Shown piece by piece: positions 26,183 through 35,679 of a DNA stretch of 64,000 nucleotides. Each line of letters starts with the position of its first letter. Position 1 is the stretch's first letter. The translations under genes were made by a program, and so were the position numbers. The notes beneath the pieces are model-generated. The model had not been told where the DNA came from. It ran no database searches and saw only the letters and a program-made list of their open reading frames with translations. Origin of the DNA: Pseudomonas sp. Irchel s3b2 (lineage in GTDB: Bacteria > Pseudomonadota > Gammaproteobacteria > Pseudomonadales > Pseudomonadaceae); NCBI RefSeq assembly GCF_900187445.1, contig NZ_FYEB01000005.1, positions 248,001 through 312,000 on the forward strand. The letters run 5' to 3'.

Positions 26183-27205
26183 ATGAACGCCAAAATGCTT
26201 CTCCTGCTGTTGCTGCCGCTTGCAGGTTGCTCCAGCACCAGTGAAACCCAGCAGATGCCGGTGCAGATTCTCACGGCCGAGCCGGCCAATGCCCAGGCCA
26301 CCGACATGCCCAAGGTTGAACAGACCTTGCGGCCCAAGGATGTGCTGGATGTGATCTTTCACATCAGCACCAGTAGCTCGGGGGCTTACCGCATTCAGCC
26401 CGGTGACCAGGTCGCCCTGAACTTCACCGCCGCCAGTCAGCTCAACGGCACTCAGCTGGTGCTGCCCGACGGCACCATCGAACTGCCAGGGGCCAATACC
26501 GCGGTGAAAATCGGCGGGCTGACGGCCGTCGAAGCGCGGCAGGAGATCCAGCGTGCCTATGAGCGCAAATCCCTGTTTCAGCCCAATCGCAATCAGGTGA
26601 CGGTGCTGGTCACCAGCCCGCTGAGCAACGAGCTAAACCTCAAGAGCAACCTGAGCCAGCCCGGTAGCGGTATGACCCGGGAGATCACCGTGGGCAACGA
26701 CGGCTATGCGAGTTTCCCGGAAATCGGCTCCGTGCCGCTGCAAGGCATGACCGTCAACCAACTGGAAACCTTCCTCAATCAGCGCTACGCACAATTGCCG
26801 GGGCGGATGAAGGTCGACGTCATGCTCAAGTCCACCTCGGGCAACGAAATCTATGTGCTGGGTGAAGTCGCACAACCGGGCTCCTACCCGATTCGCCGAC
26901 CGGTCTCGGTCCTTGAAGCGCTAACCCTGGCCCGGGGCACCAACGTCAAGGCGCGGCTCGATTCAGTAGTGATCATGCGCCGCACCGGCAACCATGTGCA
27001 GGCCGTGCATTACGACGTGGAAAAAGCCTTGTCCGGTGACGCGTCGCAGATTGCTTACCTGCAACCGGACGACATGCTCTACGTGCCCAAGACCAAACTG
27101 GCCAGCGCCGGTGAGCTCGCGCGGCAACTGGCGGACGTGGTGTTGTTCCAGGGGGTGGGCTTCGGTTTCGCCTACCGCGTCGACAACAAAGACAGCGACA
27201 ACTAA
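26183..27205 (+). CDS. Polysaccharide export outer-membrane lipoprotein (Wza/GumB family)
   Basis: The product has 340 residues with a lipoprotein signal, Cys16 in LLPLAGC. Next come the poly-export domain (YRIQPGDQVALNF, LPDGTIELPG, GLTAVEARQEI), a second such region (VGNDGYASFPEIG, LQGMTVNQLE) and an SLBB-type segment (VLGEVAQPGSYPI, LQPDDMLYVP). It forms the outer-membrane or periplasmic channel for the polymer together with the chain-length protein that follows. Confidence 0.9.
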   Translation: MNAKMLLLLLLPLAGCSSTSETQQMPVQILTAEPANAQATDMPKVEQTLRPKDVLDVIFHISTSSSGAYRIQPGDQVALNFTAASQLNGTQLVLPDGTIELPGANTAVKIGGLTAVEARQEIQRAYERKSLFQPNRNQVTVLVTSPLSNELNLKSNLSQPGSGMTREITVGNDGYASFPEIGSVPLQGMTVNQLETFLNQRYAQLPGRMKVDVMLKSTSGNEIYVLGEVAQPGSYPIRRPVSVLEALTLARGTNVKARLDSVVIMRRTGNHVQAVHYDVEKALSGDASQIAYLQPDDMLYVPKTKLASAGELARQLADVVLFQGVGFGFAYRVDNKDSDN

Positions 27206-27222
27206 CGCTCAGGTGACCGACC

Positions 27223-28818
27223 ATGAACCCAAAGGAAAACTACCTGCATGAGTTCTTCAGGATTTTCTTCGCCAACAAGCAGTTGGTGAAACGAGTCTTC
27301 CTGATCTTTGCAGTGATCGCCCTGATCTTGCCGCTGATGCTCAAACAGAGCTTCGACATTACCGCGCAGGTGATCGTGCAGTCCAAAAAACTCTCCCAGG
27401 GAGACGCCACCACGTCCCTGACCCAAGGTGATGCCTCATTCATTCCGCCGTCACTGGCAGACATGGAAACCGAGAGCAATATCCTGCGTTCGCCGGCCCT
27501 GATCCGTCAGACCATCAGCGACCTGCGGGACAAAGGCGAATACGCGCCCAACCCCGGGATCTTCAGCAGACTGGTGACCGAACCGATCAAACGTTTTGTG
27601 ACCACCCCCTTGCGTGAATACGTGGTCAATCCGGTGCGCGATGCATTCGGGCTTGAAACTGATCCGGTTCGGGACACCGCCCTGGATACCTACACCCAAG
27701 AGGCCGTCGATAACCTGAAAATCGAAACCCTGCCGGGTTCCAACGTGATCTCCATTGTCTACAGCTTTGGCGATCCCGCCCAAGGCACCCGGTTTGTCGC
27801 GGCGCTGCTGCAAAACTACCTGGCCAGCCGTCAGGAACTGCAATCGATCGACCTGCCGCAGAGCTTCTACGAAACCAAGAAGAAGCAATATCAGGTGCGT
27901 CTCGATGGCCTGGAAGGCACGCGACTGACGTTGCTCGAAGGCGTGTCTTCATCCGATCCGAAGGAAGAAATTACCTTCCGCCTCAATGCCATCAATACCG
28001 AGGAACAGGCCCTGAACCTGTATCAGGATCGCCTGTTGCAAAGCCAGCGCTGGCTCGACTACCTGAAAACCGCCCTGACGTCAGCCACCAATACGTCCCG
28101 GCTCAGCGATTACACCTTCCCCTTCACCTTCACCACCACGGTGGACAACATTGCGTTCGAAGACCGGGAGATCAGGCAGCTCGGTGAACAATTGACCACT
28201 CAGGTCAGCCGCTACATGAACGACCTGGCGGTCTTCCAGCCCGGCAGTGAACCGATGCTGTTGACCCGCGAGCAGATCTCCCGCACCCGTCAGCAGTTCC
28301 TGAAAATCGTCAGCAACCGGATTCAGGAGCGGACCAACGACCTGGCGATTGTCACCTCGGTGATCAAGCAGAAAACCGCGCGCATCGCCCAGTTCAAGGA
28401 CCGCATCCATCAGTTGCAAGTGGCTCAAAGCAAGTTGCAGCAGATGGACACCGAGATCAATGCCTTGCACGCGGCGTTCTCCACCTACGCCCAACGCTTT
28501 GCCGAAAGCAGTTCCGCCGGTTTGCTGGACAACGATATGTCCAACGCCCGGGTACTCAGCCCGCCGTACGAACCGACCGAGGCAGCGTTTCCAAAACCGC
28601 TGCTGATCATTCCGTTCGGGATGCTGACCGGTCTGCTGCTGGCGATTGCCTTCGTCTACGTGCGTGAGTTCTTCGATCATCGCTTCAAACACCCTGCGCA
28701 AATCACCCATGAACTGGGCTTGCCGGTGCTGTTGGTGATCAACGAGCAAGACGTCATGCCGAACAACCCGCACAAAAACTGGACCGTGGATAGCTTCGTG
28801 CATTGGGTGCGCCATTGA
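27223..28818 (+). CDS. Chain-length/export protein (Wzz/GumC family)
   Basis: The product has 531 residues. A membrane helix at about 22-44 is followed by a large periplasmic, largely coiled-coil region (heptad-like stretch about 340-430) and a second helix around 465-488 with the proline-rich approach APPYEPTEAAFPKP. It ends soon after the second helix, without the cytoplasmic tyrosine-kinase domain of Wzc; the detached ATPase-like partner is at 25514. It would link inner-membrane polymerisation to the Wza-like exporter. Confidence 0.88.
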   Translation: MNPKENYLHEFFRIFFANKQLVKRVFLIFAVIALILPLMLKQSFDITAQVIVQSKKLSQGDATTSLTQGDASFIPPSLADMETESNILRSPALIRQTISDLRDKGEYAPNPGIFSRLVTEPIKRFVTTPLREYVVNPVRDAFGLETDPVRDTALDTYTQEAVDNLKIETLPGSNVISIVYSFGDPAQGTRFVAALLQNYLASRQELQSIDLPQSFYETKKKQYQVRLDGLEGTRLTLLEGVSSSDPKEEITFRLNAINTEEQALNLYQDRLLQSQRWLDYLKTALTSATNTSRLSDYTFPFTFTTTVDNIAFEDREIRQLGEQLTTQVSRYMNDLAVFQPGSEPMLLTREQISRTRQQFLKIVSNRIQERTNDLAIVTSVIKQKTARIAQFKDRIHQLQVAQSKLQQMDTEINALHAAFSTYAQRFAESSSAGLLDNDMSNARVLSPPYEPTEAAFPKPLLIIPFGMLTGLLLAIAFVYVREFFDHRFKHPAQITHELGLPVLLVINEQDVMPNNPHKNWTVDSFVHWVRH

Positions 28819-29906
28819 ACGGGCCGCTCAGCGCCAGCGCTCTGCCGATCATGCATTTGATCAGCAGCGGCGGCTTCTATGGAGCTGAGCGGATGCTGCT
28901 GGACCATTGCCTGGCGACGCCGGGGCAGCATCAGGTGCTGTTTCTCGATGCGCCGCCCGTGCTGATCGCGCGATTTCGCGAGGCAGGGGTCGACTGCCGC
29001 AGCTTTGCGGGTTTGAGGGAATTGCTGCGTCATTTACGTCAGCGGCGAGCTGAACAGCCGCTGATCAATACGCACAATTTCAAGGGTCTGTTATTTGGCT
29101 GGGTGAGTGCGACGTTGTTGGACTTGCCGCTGGTGATTACCCAACACGGTTTCACCCCGCGCAGTCGCAAGCAACGCCTCTACGGCTGGCTGAGTTTGCA
29201 ACTGTGCCGCACGGCGTCGGTGCATCGGGTGGTTTGCGTGGCTGAAAGCATTGCCGTGCTGCATCGCCAAGCCAGTGTTCGAGCGGAGAAACTGCAAGTG
29301 ATTCCCAATGGTCTGCCAACAGCCAGCAACCTGCTGTCCAACAACGTCAAACACCCGCGCTGGCTGGCGGGTTACGTCGGCCGGTTGAGCAATGAAAAAG
29401 GCCCGGACCTGTTTCTCGACGCACTGATTCCGCTCTGTCAGCAACACCCGCAACTGGACGCGGTGATGCTCGGCGACGGCCCGGAACAGCAAACCCTGCT
29501 GGCGCGGATTGCCGCCGCCGGTTTGCACAAACGCATCACCTTGCCGGGTTATCAGACCGACATGAACCGGTGGTGGCCGCAACTCGATACGCTGGTGATC
29601 AGCTCGCGCACCGAGGGCACGCCGATGATTTTGCTGGAGGCGATGCAGGCCGGAGTGCCGGTGGTGGCGTTCAGCGTCGGCGGGATTCCCGATGTGCTCG
29701 AGGATCGGCACAACGGCTTGCTGGCGACACCCACCGACAGCACCGCCCTCGCCCTGCAGATCGATACGCTGCTGAACGAGCCGGCACTGGTTCGCGAACT
29801 GATCGATAACGCAAAACGTACGCAATTGGACCGTTACGACCTGAAGGCTTTGGCCGAACGCTGGTCGCAGCTTTATATCCGTACTGCACGGGAGGCACGC
29901 GCGTGA
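28803..29906 (+). CDS. Glycosyltransferase family 4
   Basis: The product has up to 367 residues. Possible starts are TTG at 28803, TTG at 28815 (overlapping the previous stop) or ATG at 28851; the fold begins at MHLISSGGFYGAERM just after the last. GT-B marks are VIPNGLP, GYVGRLSNEKGPDL and the EX7E motif in EGTPMILLEAM. It is a retaining glycosyltransferase on the cytoplasmic face; donor and acceptor are not deducible. Confidence 0.88.
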   Translation: MGAPLNGPLSASALPIMHLISSGGFYGAERMLLDHCLATPGQHQVLFLDAPPVLIARFREAGVDCRSFAGLRELLRHLRQRRAEQPLINTHNFKGLLFGWVSATLLDLPLVITQHGFTPRSRKQRLYGWLSLQLCRTASVHRVVCVAESIAVLHRQASVRAEKLQVIPNGLPTASNLLSNNVKHPRWLAGYVGRLSNEKGPDLFLDALIPLCQQHPQLDAVMLGDGPEQQTLLARIAAAGLHKRITLPGYQTDMNRWWPQLDTLVISSRTEGTPMILLEAMQAGVPVVAFSVGGIPDVLEDRHNGLLATPTDSTALALQIDTLLNEPALVRELIDNAKRTQLDRYDLKALAERWSQLYIRTAREARA

Positions 29907-31270
29907 TCTTTCCGCTCTCGATCGTCAGTCTGCTCGCCCTGGTCTGCCTTGGTTTGCTGGCCAGCCCTTATCCCTATCTGGCGCCAGGCGCAGTCCTCGG
30001 TTTGGTCGCCATCGCGGTGTTGTACCGCAAACCCGCCTGGGGTTTGTTGGGCATCGCGGCGCTGGTGCCATTCGAAGGTTTCTTCAAGGGCAATGCGCTG
30101 TCGGGCACCAAATTCATCGGTGCTTCGCTGGCGCTGATCGTGATGTTGCAACTGGCGATCCACCAGATTCCGTCCGAGCGCCTGCGCAGCAACATCTGGC
30201 GCTACCTGATCTGGTTCATGGTGTTGTACCTGTTGAGCATGATCAATACCGACAACCTGGACATGTCCCAGAGTCATCTGCGGGATCTGAGCGTCGGCCT
30301 GGTTCTGTTTGTGATCACCTTGCTGATCGGCCGTGAGTTGAACCTCGATCTATTCGCACGGCTGGTGACCCTCAGCGTCAGCGCGACCTGCGCGCTGGCC
30401 ATGTTCTCCGTCAGGTATCAGGATCAGGGCCGCGCCGCCGGGCTGCTGGAAGACCCGAACTCGTTTGCCCTGCTGATCGCCTTCGCCGTGCCATTGGCTC
30501 TGCTGCTGGTGATTCGCAGCCCTAACCTGTTGCACCGATTGTTCTGGGGCGGCTGCTGCATTTTGCTGTTGAGCGGCATGACCAAAACCGATTCCCGCTC
30601 CGGGCTGGTGGTGCTGTTCCTCAGCCTGATGATCGGCGCCTGGCACTATCGCGCGCAGTTGCCACGCATCCGTCCGCGCCACTTGGGTTTTGCCTTACTT
30701 GGCCTTGCGATCGTGATTCCGCTGGCGATTTATTCAATGCCGGCCGGTTACATCGCGCGCATCCAGTCCTTGAGCATTTTGAAGGCCGGTGCCAAGAGCC
30801 AGGACGAATCCCTCGGCCGCCGCACGTCGTACATCCTGGTCGGCAGCCAGATCATCCAAGAGCACCCGTTACTCGGTTCCGGCCCCGGCACTTTCCCGCT
30901 GCATTACGCCACCACCGGTTATGCCAAGGTGTTTTCCGCCAACCGCAAACCCGGCGACCTGTACCGCCGCGCTCACAATACTTACCTGGAAATCTTCAGC
31001 GAAGTGGGGATTCCCGCCGGGCTGTTGTTCGTCGGCATGCTCGGCCTTGGGATGTACAACCTGGTCCGCGCCCGACGTGCCTGGTTGCTGCGAAGGGATT
31101 GGGAACAGGCCGACCTGATCACGCACCTGGGCATGAGCTACTTGTCGTTGATGCTGTTTTTGATGTTCCTCAGCGCACCGAATCATAAATACCTGTGGAT
31201 CATGCTCGCCTTGACTTGCGTGTTGCGCCTCAAGGCTGAAGAACAGCCGCCAACGGAAGCCAGGGCATGA
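29903..31270 (+). CDS. O-antigen ligase/Wzy-like polymerase
   Basis: The product has 455 residues with a GTG start overlapping the previous TGA. It is an integral membrane protein with about ten helices and the large periplasmic loop of the Wzy_C/WaaL family (HPLLGSGPGTFPLHYA ... AHNTYLEIFSEVGIPAG). In this operon, which also has a Wzx flippase and Wzz-like protein, it is most likely the repeat-unit polymerase. Confidence 0.85.
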   Translation: MIFPLSIVSLLALVCLGLLASPYPYLAPGAVLGLVAIAVLYRKPAWGLLGIAALVPFEGFFKGNALSGTKFIGASLALIVMLQLAIHQIPSERLRSNIWRYLIWFMVLYLLSMINTDNLDMSQSHLRDLSVGLVLFVITLLIGRELNLDLFARLVTLSVSATCALAMFSVRYQDQGRAAGLLEDPNSFALLIAFAVPLALLLVIRSPNLLHRLFWGGCCILLLSGMTKTDSRSGLVVLFLSLMIGAWHYRAQLPRIRPRHLGFALLGLAIVIPLAIYSMPAGYIARIQSLSILKAGAKSQDESLGRRTSYILVGSQIIQEHPLLGSGPGTFPLHYATTGYAKVFSANRKPGDLYRRAHNTYLEIFSEVGIPAGLLFVGMLGLGMYNLVRARRAWLLRRDWEQADLITHLGMSYLSLMLFLMFLSAPNHKYLWIMLALTCVLRLKAEEQPPTEARA

Positions 31271-32235
31271 ACCGCATCAGCCTCGTCATCCCGATGTACA
31301 ACGAAGCCCGACACATCGGTCGTACGTTGCTCGCGGCGAAAAAAGCCGCCGAGGCTGCCGGGCTGGAATGCGAGTTGATCGTGGCCGACAACGGTTCCAA
31401 GGATCAAGGGCCGCATATTGCGCGGCAAATGGGCGCGCAGGTGCTGGTTCTGCCGGGCCTGCTGATAGGTGCGCTGCGCAATCGCGGCGCCGCCGTTGCC
31501 ACAGGCGAATGGCTGGCCTTCATTGATGCCGACATCGAAGTGCCCGAGGACTGGCTCACGTTGTTGTTGAGCATCCAACCCGCCGTTCAGGTCGACGTCC
31601 TGGGACTGGACCTGCACACCCCGGCCGAAGCCCCGTGGTATGCCAGTGCCTGGCAACGCCGCACGTTGCGCCCGAACGATGAAACGGTGAAAACAGTGCG
31701 ATGGCTGCCCAGTTCCAACCTGTTGATGCGTCGTCCATGGTTCGACAAGGTCCGCGGCTTCAACGAAAACCTGCGCACCGGCGAAGACAAAGATTTCACC
31801 ATGCGCCTTTCCCACTCTGGTGCACGCCTGCTGTCCGTCAACCAGAGCGTTGCCCTGCATTGGGGTTACGAGAGCAGTTGGCGCGAATGGATGGGCAAGG
31901 AGTTCTGGCGTCAGGGAAGTCACCTGCAATTACTGCGCAGCCACGGCATGAATCTGCGTTTACTGCGTTTCCCGATGCTGTCGATCATCGCCTGGGTGTT
32001 GGACTTCATGGCGATATCCGCCCTGCTCAATGGCTTCCCCCAACAGGCGTTATTCATGCTGTTCGTCACCACACTGCCAGCGCTTGCCCAGAGCCTGCGC
32101 CAGAGCCTGAAACACCGTGACCTTGGCCTGATGCTGCAACTGTGGGGCCTGCACTGGGTGCGCCTGCACCTGGCCGGTGCCGCGTTTCTCCTGAGCCTTT
32201 GTCATTGGAATGTCAGGAGGCCGGCCCGTGGCTGA
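31267..32235 (+). CDS. Glycosyltransferase family 2
   Basis: The product has 322 residues and starts at an ATGA overlap. The GT-A domain opens with SLVIPMYNEARHIGRT, has the DXD-type AFIDADIEVP and FNENLRTGEDKDF (GED motif). C-terminal hydrophobic segments (about 240-300) anchor it to the membrane. It would add one sugar of the repeat unit. Confidence 0.87.
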   Translation: MNRISLVIPMYNEARHIGRTLLAAKKAAEAAGLECELIVADNGSKDQGPHIARQMGAQVLVLPGLLIGALRNRGAAVATGEWLAFIDADIEVPEDWLTLLLSIQPAVQVDVLGLDLHTPAEAPWYASAWQRRTLRPNDETVKTVRWLPSSNLLMRRPWFDKVRGFNENLRTGEDKDFTMRLSHSGARLLSVNQSVALHWGYESSWREWMGKEFWRQGSHLQLLRSHGMNLRLLRFPMLSIIAWVLDFMAISALLNGFPQQALFMLFVTTLPALAQSLRQSLKHRDLGLMLQLWGLHWVRLHLAGAAFLLSLCHWNVRRPARG

Positions 32236-33364
32236 ATTCATTTTCTGGTTGTGCCTGCTATTGCCGGTGTATGCCTGGGTCGGCTACCCGCTATTACTGA
32301 CCCTGCTCGCGCCGTTGTTCCGCGTGCGGCGTCATGCGCCAGCACAACCGATGAATGTCAGCATCATCATTGCGGCGCACAACGAGGCCCGGCATATCGA
32401 AGAGAAGTTGCGCACCCTGCTCACTCAGGATTATCAGGCGCGCTCGCTACACATCATTCTGGCCAGCGACGGCTCCACCGATGACACCGTGGCCTGCGCT
32501 CGCAAGGTGATCGACCCGCGCATCAGCGTGCTCGACCTGCCCCGTCAGGGCAAGGCAGCCACCTTGAATGCCGGCGTTGCCCTGAGTATGGGCGAGATTC
32601 TGGTGTTCACCGATGCCGACAACCAATGGTCGACCGACACCCTCGGCCAGTTGCTCGCGCCCCTGGCCGATCCAGAAGTCGGGGTCTGTGCCGGACACAT
32701 GACGATCCCGGTAGCCGGCACAGGCCTGAGCCTGGGCGACAGCCTTTATCGGCATTACGAAGGCTGGTTGCGCAAGATGGAAAATCGCACCGGCTGCATG
32801 GTCTCCGCCGATGGCGCCCTGCTCGCCCTGCGCCGCGAACTGTTCCAGCACGTGCCGGCGGAGGTCAACGACGATTTCTTTATCAGTACCTGCGCGCCGG
32901 TGGCGTTCAAACGCATTGTCTATGTGCCCGAAGCACACGTGAGCGACCAGGGCGTCGACGAAATCGCCAAGCAATGGCGTCGTCGCCAGCGCGTCACCGT
33001 CGGCGGCCTGCAAAGCCTGGCCCAGCGCCGGGAGCTGCTGAACCCTTGGCGCCATGGCTTGTATGCGATTGCACTGATCAGCCACAAGCTGATTCGACGC
33101 CTGGCACCGATCCTGTTGCTGCCATTGCTGCTGAGCAATTTCTGGTTGTGGAATGTACATGACTTCTATCGCCTGAGCCTGATCGCGCAATTGCTCGGTT
33201 ACGCGATGGCGATCGTCGGCCTGCTGGATGTGCAACACCGTTTTCCCAAACCTTTTCGCCTCGCCGCGTTTGTCCTGGTGACCCTTGCCGGGATGAGTAG
33301 CGGTCTGTGGCAGTTCCTGCGCGGCCAGCGGTACGCGCAGTGGAACCCCGAGCAAAATCGTTGA
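32228..33364 (+). CDS. Membrane glycosyltransferase family 2
   Basis: The product has 378 residues from the GTG at 32228, seven bases after a perfect AGGAGG; this start overlaps the previous gene. An N-terminal helix is followed by the GT-A domain (VSIIIAAHNEARHIEE, VFTDADNQWS, DGALLALRREL) and a QWRRRQR motif similar to the QxxRW of processive synthases, then about three C-terminal helices. It resembles the cellulose-synthase/IcaA-like branch, though repeat-unit assembly is as likely as processive synthesis. Confidence 0.87.
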   Translation: MAEFIFWLCLLLPVYAWVGYPLLLTLLAPLFRVRRHAPAQPMNVSIIIAAHNEARHIEEKLRTLLTQDYQARSLHIILASDGSTDDTVACARKVIDPRISVLDLPRQGKAATLNAGVALSMGEILVFTDADNQWSTDTLGQLLAPLADPEVGVCAGHMTIPVAGTGLSLGDSLYRHYEGWLRKMENRTGCMVSADGALLALRRELFQHVPAEVNDDFFISTCAPVAFKRIVYVPEAHVSDQGVDEIAKQWRRRQRVTVGGLQSLAQRRELLNPWRHGLYAIALISHKLIRRLAPILLLPLLLSNFWLWNVHDFYRLSLIAQLLGYAMAIVGLLDVQHRFPKPFRLAAFVLVTLAGMSSGLWQFLRGQRYAQWNPEQNR

Positions 33365-33376
33365 AAGGACCGCGCC

Positions 33377-34378
33377 ATGGCAATCAAACAACTATTAAAA
33401 CGCACCAGTGGCTGGCTTTATCTCAACTCGCCTGTAGGCCGTCACCAATTGCACGGTGCCGGGGTGATCCTGATGCTGCACCGAGTACTGGCCAATGACC
33501 GCGCCGCCGACCTGCCCCATCGCAATGAACTGTGTGTCGGGCCGAAAGCCTTCGAACATCTGCTCATCTGGTTGAAAAAACACTTCGACTGCGTGCCGCT
33601 GATGGAAATCTTGCAACCCGGCGCCATCAGAACCGAGCGACCAAAAATCGCGCTGACCTTCGACGACGGCTGGCGCGACAACGCCCTGAATGCCTTCCCG
33701 TTGCTGAAAAAACATCAGGTGCCGGCGAGTATTTTTCTCTCCACCGATTTCATTGGCAGCCGGCAACGCTTCTGGTGGGAAAGCCTGGGGGAAACCCTGT
33801 GGCATAGCCACGGTGAGAAAGCCCGGACACATTTGATTGAATGCCTGCAACGGCTTGGGCGACCGCTACCGGTGCTGCTCGATGATCTGGATGTGCAGCG
33901 CCGTAGCCTGGCGCTTTTGCATTTTCTGCAAAGCTTGAAAACCCTGTCCCCGGGTGAACTGGACCGGCTCACCGATCAATGCCCGGAGGAATCGTTGCCC
34001 CAGGCTCTGGACTGGCATCAAGTACGCGCGCTGGAAGCCAGCGGGTTGATCCGCTTCGGCCCCCATGGCGCCAGCCACGCAATCTTCACCGGTCTTGACG
34101 ATCAACGTCTGGACGAGGAAATCAGTCGCAGCCGCAATGCCTTGCATAACTGTTGCAACCGACCATTGCCGGTCTACTGCTACCCCAATGGCGACCATGA
34201 CGCGCGGGTGCGCGAACATGTGGCCGACCACGACTTCCCGTTTGCCCTGGGCACCGTCGGCGGGATTTATCGTGGTATCAGCGACCCCTTGGCCTTGCCG
34301 CGGATTGGCATCAGCCAGCGCACGGCGCGCAATCCGGAGTTGCTGTCCTGGCGCATCTACCGCGGAGCCCGGCCATGA
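33377..34378 (+). CDS. Polysaccharide deacetylase (NodB homology domain)
   Basis: The product has 333 residues with AAAGGA before the ATG. The NodB motif 1 is TFDDGWRDNA with Asp96-Asp97. A motif-2-type HxxxH is less clear (HGASHAIFTGLDDQRLDEEI near 235-255), and CYPNGDHD is motif 3. It has no signal peptide, so it may act on lipid-linked precursors in the cytoplasm. It would remove N-acetyl groups from a hexosamine of the polymer; a second unrelated deacetylase is at 39568. Confidence 0.85.
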   Translation: MAIKQLLKRTSGWLYLNSPVGRHQLHGAGVILMLHRVLANDRAADLPHRNELCVGPKAFEHLLIWLKKHFDCVPLMEILQPGAIRTERPKIALTFDDGWRDNALNAFPLLKKHQVPASIFLSTDFIGSRQRFWWESLGETLWHSHGEKARTHLIECLQRLGRPLPVLLDDLDVQRRSLALLHFLQSLKTLSPGELDRLTDQCPEESLPQALDWHQVRALEASGLIRFGPHGASHAIFTGLDDQRLDEEISRSRNALHNCCNRPLPVYCYPNGDHDARVREHVADHDFPFALGTVGGIYRGISDPLALPRIGISQRTARNPELLSWRIYRGARP

Positions 34379-35679
34379 GTCGCAGCCACTACCTCAAACA
34401 CCTGGTCCTGAGCATGGGCACCAAACTGGCGATGATCGGCTTGCGGCTGCTGCGCAACGTGTTGCTGGCGCGGATTCTCGGCCCCAGCGAACGCGGACTG
34501 TTTGCGTTGCTCAGTACCCTGCCCGACTTGATCAGCGCCGCGACCAGCGGCGGGCTGAATTCGGCGGTGGGGTATCAGGCGGCCAAGCAACGACCCATGG
34601 GATTGTTGCTGAGCCAGGTGCTGGTGTTCGGTTGCCTGTTGGCGGGTTTGCTGACGTTGTTGGTGGTGGCGCTGGTGCGGGAGTTCGGCGGCGAACTCGA
34701 CATCACCACGCAACTGGGATTGCTTGCCTGGCTATTGCTGCTGGCGGTACCGCTGACCGTGCTCAAGAGTGGCCTGCTGACCTTGCACAATGCGTCGGGT
34801 GGTGTGGTGGCGTTCAATGTCTTGCGGCTGGTGGAATCACTGGCGCCGCTGCTGCTGTTTCTGGCGTTGTTCTGGATGTGGAAAGACGCTGCGCTGGAAG
34901 CGGCGCTGATCAGTTGGCTGGCCGGCATCAGCCTGGTGGTACTGGCCGGGTGGTACTGGCTCAGGCGCGCCCAGCCCTTGAAGTTGCAATGGGACCGCGC
35001 CAGCCAGAATGAACTGTGGCGCTACAGCGCTCGCAGCCATCCGGACCTGCTGTTCCAGCAAGTGATTCTGCGCTCCGATTACCTGTTCATCGGCGCCCTG
35101 CTTGGCAGCACGGCGTTGGGTCATTACGCCATGGCCAGCGCCGCCGCCGAGTTGCTGCTGATCGTCCCGGAAGCGGTGACCACGCCGCTGATGAAACGCC
35201 TGCTGCAACAGGACGAAGGCATGGATCGCCTGACGCCGTTGGCATTGCGCCTGACCGCCACGGTGATGCTGGGTGCCTGCCTGAGCATGGCGGTGATCGG
35301 TGAATGGCTGATCGTCACGTTGTTCGGTATTGCCTATCAGCCGGCCTACCCGGCATTGCTGGCGCTACTGCCGGGGCTGCTCGGTCTGTGCTATGCGAGC
35401 ATCCTGCGCCTGGACTTGCTGGGCAAAAATCGCCCCGGCACGATTTCGCTGTTGATGGGCCTCGGCGCGTTGCTGAACCTGTCCCTGAACCTGTTGCTGA
35501 TCCCGATTTACGGCATCGTCGGCGCCGCCACGGCATCGTCCATCGCCTACCTGGCGGTCACCCTCGCGCTGCTGGTGATGTATTGCCGGCTGAGCGGCGT
35601 ACCGGTCTGGCAAACCCTGATCATCCTGCCCAGCGATGTGGCACCGATGCTTCAGATGCTGCAACGGAAATCGGCATGA
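34375..35679 (+). CDS. Polysaccharide flippase (Wzx, MOP superfamily)
   Basis: The product has 434 residues and begins at an ATGA overlap. It has about 12 membrane helices. RNVLLARILGPSERGLFALL is the typical Wzx/RfbX entry region, and the last pair of helices shows the usual NLLLIPIYGIVGAA pattern. It would flip the lipid-linked repeat unit to the periplasm before polymerisation. Confidence 0.88.
   Translation: MSRSHYLKHLVLSMGTKLAMIGLRLLRNVLLARILGPSERGLFALLSTLPDLISAATSGGLNSAVGYQAAKQRPMGLLLSQVLVFGCLLAGLLTLLVVALVREFGGELDITTQLGLLAWLLLLAVPLTVLKSGLLTLHNASGGVVAFNVLRLVESLAPLLLFLALFWMWKDAALEAALISWLAGISLVVLAGWYWLRRAQPLKLQWDRASQNELWRYSARSHPDLLFQQVILRSDYLFIGALLGSTALGHYAMASAAAELLLIVPEAVTTPLMKRLLQQDEGMDRLTPLALRLTATVMLGACLSMAVIGEWLIVTLFGIAYQPAYPALLALLPGLLGLCYASILRLDLLGKNRPGTISLLMGLGALLNLSLNLLLIPIYGIVGAATASSIAYLAVTLALLVMYCRLSGVPVWQTLIILPSDVAPMLQMLQRKSA

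Noticed and set aside
35304..35675. Longer N-terminus for the secreted glycosidase-like protein
   Set aside because: The extension lies within the flippase gene in another frame and would hide a clear signal peptide starting at 35676.
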